The notes under the pieces: generated by a model
Told to the model about the DNA's origin: nothing
Database searches by the model: none
What the model saw: the letters and a program-made list of their open reading frames with translations, nothing else
Assembly (NCBI GenBank): GCA_900088475.1
Contig: FLMG01004001.1
Span: 1-23,622, forward strand
Length of the DNA stretch: 23,622 bases
Direction of reading: 5' to 3'
Origin: Hyphochytrium catenoides
Taxonomy: Eukaryota > Sar > Hyphochytriomycetes > Hyphochytriales > Hyphochytriaceae
In this document: in pieces, positions 19,433-23,622 of the stretch
Position numbering within the stretch: the stretch's first letter is position 1
Layout: the number at the start of each line of letters is the position of its first letter
Translations under genes and position numbers: made by a program

Positions 19433-19810
19433 CTAGCCTTCTGCATGTTGTTGCTGCTTGTACATGACTTCGTTTTCTGGGTTGGAGTGGTACTCTCCAA
19501 TAGGAATGTAAGCTGTTGGCAGGGCCTCAGCAGCCCTATTCTTAGACATCATATGCAGGAGTCTACGCCCCTCATCTATAAGGCCCCGAATCTCCGTTTC
19601 CGCTTCTGCTGCTGCTGCATCGTCAGCTTCACCGTTCTGGCTCTTGTTTGTGTTCTTATTATGGTGGTCAGCCCACTTCTTCTGGATGTCATCGAGCTGG
19701 TCAGAAAAGGGCTGAAGCTCGTCATCTCGGTATTTGCCCTCCTTATTCAGCATCTGCAACCCATCCAGTGTCATTTTGAGTTGAGCCTTGACGCGACCTT
19801 GTGGATCCAT
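19433..19810 (-). CDS. Conserved-looking 125-aa hydrophilic protein
   Basis: A single intronless frame starts in a good context (ATCACCATGG) and ends in TAG. The product starts MDPQGRVKAQLKMTLDGLQM and is rich in charged, helix-forming residues through about residue 50 (DDELQPFSDQLDDIQKKWAD). An Ala/Glu/Asp-rich linker follows. Then comes a second helix (EIRGLIDEGRRLLHMMSKN) and a Gln/His-rich tail. No signal peptide or membrane segment is seen. It looks like a small soluble two-helix cytosolic protein, possibly a binding partner of other proteins. I do not recognise the family. It is transcribed divergently from the gene starting at 19994. Confidence 0.7.
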   Translation of the reverse strand: MDPQGRVKAQLKMTLDGLQMLNKEGKYRDDELQPFSDQLDDIQKKWADHHNKNTNKSQNGEADDAAAAEAETEIRGLIDEGRRLLHMMSKNRAAEALPTAYIPIGEYHSNPENEVMYKQQQHAEG

Positions 19811-19993
19811 GGTGATTCAAGGTCCTTCGAAAGAGAAAATAAACCCCTGGATTGTCGGCGCGCCGCAGGCTGATGGTAGCAACTAACTCTGCACTTATAG
19901 GTTGTGAAGACGGATTGGTTGGGGAGTGAATAACGCGGACAATTATTTTAGATCTTCTCCAGGTGGTCTTTCAGTACCCCGCCAGTTCTTGGG
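19811..19993. promoter_or_regulatory. Divergent promoter region
   Basis: These 183 bp separate the ATGs of the minus-strand 125-aa gene and the plus-strand gene at 19994. On the minus strand GGTTTATTTTC lies a few tens of nt before the first ATG. Shared control of the two genes is possible. Confidence 0.4.
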
Positions 19994-21072
19994 ATGATGG
20001 TCCGCGGGTCAGAAGAAAAAGCTGGCACTGCCACTAAAGGTATGATTGAGAAGAAGAAAGGGCCGGTCACTTTCAACAAGGCCCACCAGAGGAGAAAAGC
20101 AAGGAAACCGCTAAAGGGAGCTGGTGCTGTTGCCGGCTCACGCAGATATTATGGTGCTAAGAAGAGAACTCCTGATGAGATGATGATGCAGAGAGATCCT
20201 TCTTTCCTCGGCAGAGGAGAGAAAGGAGAACAGACGACGGCTTCTCTCTTCTTACGAAGAACAGCCGCTGTGACAAGCGGGCCTGGATACCAGAAGATTG
20301 CCCCTTTATACGATAATATTATGGCAGGATCCTTTGGTTTCACGAGGTGTATATTCGCCTGTGCTGATCAATGACTTGTTATGTTTCTCTTAATACACAT
20401 ACCAAAAATGGTGCGACCAGGTTAGGTTTTCAGTAACTATCTGATGGGTTATTCTATACATGAGTGGAGAACCAATGCCGTGCGAGAGCGGCTCGAATCA
20501 GTTCTCCACCTGCTGCTGCAGAGCATTCCCCTGGCAAACAGCACCTTGAAGCGGGGGAGGACAGGCAGCGATGAGGGACGCATTAGCATTGACGACGAGG
20601 GCAACCAGTGATGGCCTTCCGCACTACTGCCAGCTGTATTTGGCACACCTGTTGTTAACAAGAAGAAGGTGGTGCTAAGACTGCCGTCTAAAGGAAGCGG
20701 CGATGAGATAAGACGGGAGGCAGCAGGGAGGTCAGATGGCCCCAATGATGAGGATTGCGATGCTGATGCTGTCCCCGTCAAAGTTTTCTGTTCTCTCTTA
20801 ATTAGGGCGCCCTCGTAAGCAATAAAATTGGCCACAGTGTTTGTGGAACGCCGACGGTCTTTGCGAGATGAGGTGCTGCTGGGTCAGGGTGGGAATCATG
20901 ATGGCCAGAAATGGATCTCTGTGAGCGCTTTCTCGCCCGACTTTGGCCTTTGCCTTATTAGACAGAAATTCGATATCAATCAGCCCTGAAGACGAAGAGA
21001 CGCAATGAGGGCCACAAGAACCCGTCGCTTCTTAATGGCACATTTGCTATTAGGGGTATAACGCGGTCCTAG
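19994..21072 (+). CDS. Spliced gene, basic protein of unknown function
   Basis: Exon 1 (19994-20346) encodes a basic, Lys/Arg-rich start and GYQKIAPLYDNIMAGSFGFT. A GTGTAT donor and a GGTTTTCAG acceptor (20347-20433, 87 nt) join in phase to exon 2, giving TSNYLMGYSIHEWRTNAVRE and a helical stretch. Exon 2 reaches a TGA at 20609-20611, giving a minimal 176-aa product. The same frame stays open beyond it to a TAA at 20816-20818 and on to 20986, with text such as TPVVNKKKVVLRLPSKGSGD and RRRSLRDEVLLGQGGNHDGQ. A 41-nt GTGAGC..TTATTAG intron (20921-20961) then joins in phase to a final exon ending in TAG at 21072 (…NPSLLNGTFAIRGITRS). Two short introns covering the TGA and TAA would make one protein of more than 300 aa. 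A 48-nt candidate (about 20787-20834) fits the second. Function is unknown; no domain is recognised. Confidence 0.5.
20347..20433 (+). other. Intron 1 of the 19994 gene
   Basis: The segment is bounded by GT and AG, with GTGTAT at the 5' side and a T-rich GGTTTTCAG at the 3' side. Removing it joins ACG-AG with T-AAC in phase and produces a smooth protein sequence. Confidence 0.55.
20921..20961 (+). other. Candidate 41-nt intron
   Basis: It starts GTGAGC, has CCCGAC as a possible branch site and ends in a pyrimidine-rich GCCTTATTAG. Both flanks are in phase 0 and join as …GQKWIS-TEIRYQSALK…. It is at the short end for fungal introns. Confidence 0.4.
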
Positions 21073-21658
21073 TTGTTGTAGTGAGAAGGTAGGAACTGTT
21101 CTCTCGTTGTTGCCCCTCATATGATGCTCTATTTATCGTGGACTTGGATCTCAAGTGGACGAGCGAAGACCTCTATTCATTTAGCTCATACGATAGAGGC
21201 AGTTTCATGGCGGCTGACCACTTTAGTAGGAGCTCAGCTGTATGAGAGATTGCTCTTGTCCATATGTTTGAATCCACGGTCGTGCATGTACGCGCCCAAC
21301 TCGGCCTTAGGCCGAATGCAAAAGGAACAACCAACGGCCAAATGTTTTGATGTTGCTAGGAAGACAGAACTGTCAGCTATCTACTATTCCCTCTCTTACC
21401 CTGCTCTCCTTTCTCCTTAGCGTTAGAAGATTGCTGATAAGATTGTCTTCATGTGTATCATATTAGCACCTGTAAATGATGGCCTCCTGATGGACTTTTG
21501 AGACATAATATACAAGCGACTGCGAAATTGTCTTCAGAACGCCGCTGGTGTGAAGAAGCTTAAAATTTCCCTTGCAAGTATGTCAAGCAAAGAGTCGAAA
21601 GGCAGCTTGAAGGGTGAAGCAAGGTGCAATCCCCTGTCTATGCTGATCTTCATCACCA
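21073..21658. other. No confident gene
   Basis: A 99-codon plus-strand frame at 21121-21420 has an ATG but no domain or splice context. The right part may be the 3' flank of the minus-strand membrane-protein gene. Confidence 0.4.
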
Positions 21659-21798
21659 TTATGCTTCTCCTAGTGGAAGGGTAACAGCAGTAATGAAAGA
21701 TACGCTTGTGGGAGATGGGCGGACCGGTTCCAGGGATAATCCTTCTGGAGCAGGCAGGCTCTCAGGATGCGACGACTTCGCTGCCGGGCTGCCAGGAT

Positions 21799-23622
21799 TC
21801 AGTCCTTAACAGCCTCAACTTGGGCTACGGGCTTTCGTTCTTCTAACTCCTCGACCTCCTGCTGCCCCTTCTTGGAGATCTTTTCCTCTTGTGCTACCTC
21901 ATGTAGTAAGAGTCGGCACTTGATGCGAGCTAGGTATCGTGGGTATCTGAGGCCCAGGTAGATTTGCAGCATGGAAAGGCATACGTAGGAGATGCCATTG
22001 CTGATGCCAAACTCCGACCAAGAGAAAGAAGTGGTGCCAAGCATCTCCACGAGGCTTCCTTTTTTGCCTTCCGGCGAAAATAGAATCCTGTTCCTTATGG
22101 CACAGGCCTCTCCGTCTTCCAGGAGCGTGCCATACATAATGCTGACACGTCTTTCAGAACAATCCATACCTTCTACTTTGAAAGCAGACTTGAAATAGAG
22201 AGAGAGAATGAGGAGAGAGATCTCAAATAAGGGCAGAAGGAGATATACCCTGAGAATGCGCTGCAGTCTGTTAGGGTAAGTGTCAATGATAAGGTTGGCA
22301 ATGGTCCCAACGTTGTAAGAGAGAAAGACGACGGTGTCGTGCGGGTTGAAGCAATAAGTACCGGCCACTGAGAAAAGAAAAAAGAAGCACTTGGTGATGA
22401 CAAGAAAGGAGTCGAAAGAGAAGAGCACCCTCTTCACTAAAGCATAGTTAGAGGCGAAGAGCATGTTCTCCCCCAAGAGCAGAACCGATAACGCGATGAG
22501 CGGCGCGACGAGAGGCTTGATCTGGTCCGAGTGAAAGTAAGTATAAAGCACGAGGTAAACGCCTATGAGCGTTAGGTTGAAGAACGAGAGAGAGGAGAAC
22601 ACTCGGTAGTATCTCACTCTTAGTGGGTAATACAGAGATGATAGAGAATCTCCGAGTAGGGCACATATGGTTTTCTGACTGCTTTCATGTGCTGAGAGAA
22701 ATATCTCAGGATATTCCGGGGAGAGACGGAGCATGGGATACGCAACCTGGTCCCAACTCTGAGAGGAAGAGGGCGAGGACAGGTAAGACGGAGAAGATCT
22801 ATTCTGGCCTTTGTCCTCTTCAACCCCACCCGCTTTTGACGTCTTAGCTTGAAAAGCATTGTTAGGACTCCTTTTGTTCTCTTCTACCTGTCCAAGTGGC
22901 GTCTTGTTTAGTCCGGCAATGGCTGCATGGACTACCTCCGTTCGGTCCGCTTCTCTGCCGCTGTGGAAGGCTGTCAGAGGCACAGCCAACTGGTTTGAAG
23001 CAGACGAAGAGGTCCAGGCAGTGGTGATTGTGGGCAAAACAGCCCTTGTGAGATAAGATGACGGAGACCGGAGGAGTGCCGATGGCAAAGATGGAGCCAC
23101 CTTTTTCCCTTTCTTGTTCAGGGTTAACTGTATTCCACCTCCTGCCTTCTCTCCTTCCTTGCCGTCTTTACTGCCGCCAGATGTTTGCTTGTCGCCAGTC
23201 CTAGCGATAACCGCCAAAGACTTCTTACCTCCGGGTTTCCTCGCGTTTTCCTTCTTTCGCTTCTGCTCTCGAAGCCTGGCTGCCGCTGACATTATCATCA
23301 TTGGGCTCTGCAAGATTACGCAGTGATGCAGAGACTTCGAAGAGACCCAGATCGTCCTAACCATAACTAAGACGTACGTGAAAGCTTGGTTAAGAGTGAA
23401 TTCCAACAAGGACAACGAAGGAAGTCCACTTTCTCTGTCCCCAAAGCATTGGTCTTTTGCAGGTGTGAAGTTCCCTTTCAGGTCCACACGGTACTCGCAC
23501 AAATCTGGCATCTGCCGTCCAAAGAGTAGAATTGAGATAACCGAGACGATTACGACCAGGCTGATCTTCAGATACTGAGTCGCTCTTCTCCTGCTTGGCC
23601 TGATGGCATCATAGCAGACTCC
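21799..23622 (-). CDS. Polytopic membrane protein, 5' end beyond window
   Basis: The minus-strand frame is open from the right edge to TGA at 21799, at least 607 codons. The ATG at 23511 is internal, because the frame continues upstream through a hydrophobic segment (LKISLVVIVSVISILLFG). A Cys-bearing loop follows (MPDLCEYR…NFT…C), probably lumenal or outside. Next is another hydrophobic segment (FTYVLVMVRTIWVSSKSLHH), then about 190 residues of basic and Ser-rich hydrophilic sequence. The C-terminal bundle begins RVFSSLSFFNLTLIGVYLVL and has about six segments, including FSFDSFLVITK at about 22399-22425 and an IIDTYPN loop. It ends in a charged coiled tail (VAQEEKISKKGQQEVEELEE). The C-terminal bundle aligns by eye with that of the protein at 4300-6996. 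A 59-nt intron at 21789-21847 could give a different Pro/Ser-rich end stopping at 21659. Function is unknown. Confidence 0.82.
   Translation of the reverse strand, partial: GVCYDAIRPSRRRATQYLKISLVVIVSVISILLFGRQMPDLCEYRVDLKGNFTPAKDQCFGDRESGLPSLSLLEFTLNQAFTYVLVMVRTIWVSSKSLHHCVILQSPMMIMSAAARLREQKRKKENARKPGGKKSLAVIARTGDKQTSGGSKDGKEGEKAGGGIQLTLNKKGKKVAPSLPSALLRSPSSYLTRAVLPTITTAWTSSSASNQLAVPLTAFHSGREADRTEVVHAAIAGLNKTPLGQVEENKRSPNNAFQAKTSKAGGVEEDKGQNRSSPSYLSSPSSSQSWDQVAYPMLRLSPEYPEIFLSAHESSQKTICALLGDSLSSLYYPLRVRYYRVFSSLSFFNLTLIGVYLVLYTYFHSDQIKPLVAPLIALSVLLLGENMLFASNYALVKRVLFSFDSFLVITKCFFFLFSVAGTYCFNPHDTVVFLSYNVGTIANLIIDTYPNRLQRILRVYLLLPLFEISLLILSLYFKSAFKVEGMDCSERRVSIMYGTLLEDGEACAIRNRILFSPEGKKGSLVEMLGTTSFSWSEFGISNGISYVCLSMLQIYLGLRYPRYLARIKCRLLLHEVAQEEKISKKGQQEVEELEERKPVAQVEAVKD

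Noticed and set aside
1-23622. TGA read as tryptophan
   Set aside because: The long intact frames use TGG for many Trp codons and contain no internal TGA. The unexplained stops elsewhere include TAA and TAG.

Overview
The window looks like nuclear DNA of a fungus. The best clue is a short Hsp9/Hsp12-type stress protein on the minus strand near 16.0 kb, a family known from fungi. Supporting clues are intron-like gaps of roughly 40-90 nt with GT..AG ends, CA-rich 5' leaders, and an F-box/leucine-rich-repeat type gene. An early-diverging (Mucoromycota/Mortierellomycota-like) fungus is my guess, not a demonstrated assignment. There are no Shine-Dalgarno sites, operons, tRNAs, rRNAs or CRISPR arrays.

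Layout. 1-2.2 kb is low-complexity sequence, purine-rich on the plus strand and broken by one pyrimidine tract, with at most one weak exon. 2.2-4.3 kb has no convincing gene, only a membrane-like reading frame at 3.06-3.35 kb. 4.3-7.0 kb carries a large plus-strand gene for a polytopic membrane protein of about 898 aa. 7.0-9.5 kb is mostly empty, with one weak minus-strand exon and a perfect inverted repeat. 9.5-11.95 kb is a minus-strand F-box/LRR-like gene broken into several frames by introns, an in-frame TGA and at least one apparent frameshift. 12.5-13.1 kb holds a tentative multi-exon plus-strand gene. 13.9-15.1 kb is repeat-rich: a GAA tract, one of two diverged copies of an old coding sequence, a 79-bp tandem duplication and an imperfect inverted repeat. 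15.2-15.4 kb holds a tentative small spliced gene. 15.8-16.0 kb is the Hsp12-like gene with plausible stress-promoter motifs. 17.8-18.0 kb is the second diverged copy. 19.4-19.8 kb is a compact intronless gene for a 125-aa hydrophilic protein, which shares a 183-bp divergent promoter with a spliced plus-strand gene running to about 21.07 kb. 21.8 kb to the right edge is a minus-strand gene for a second large membrane protein, cut by the window end.

The two large membrane proteins at opposite ends, both read inward toward the middle of the window, appear to share a C-terminal membrane module with a Ser-Phe-Asp-x-(x)-Phe-Leu signature. They are probably distant members of one family whose function I do not know. 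No metabolic pathway or defence system can be recognised. Several reading frames run on in the same frame past isolated stops of all three kinds. Unmodelled short introns, pseudogene decay or assembly indels explain this more simply than a changed genetic code.
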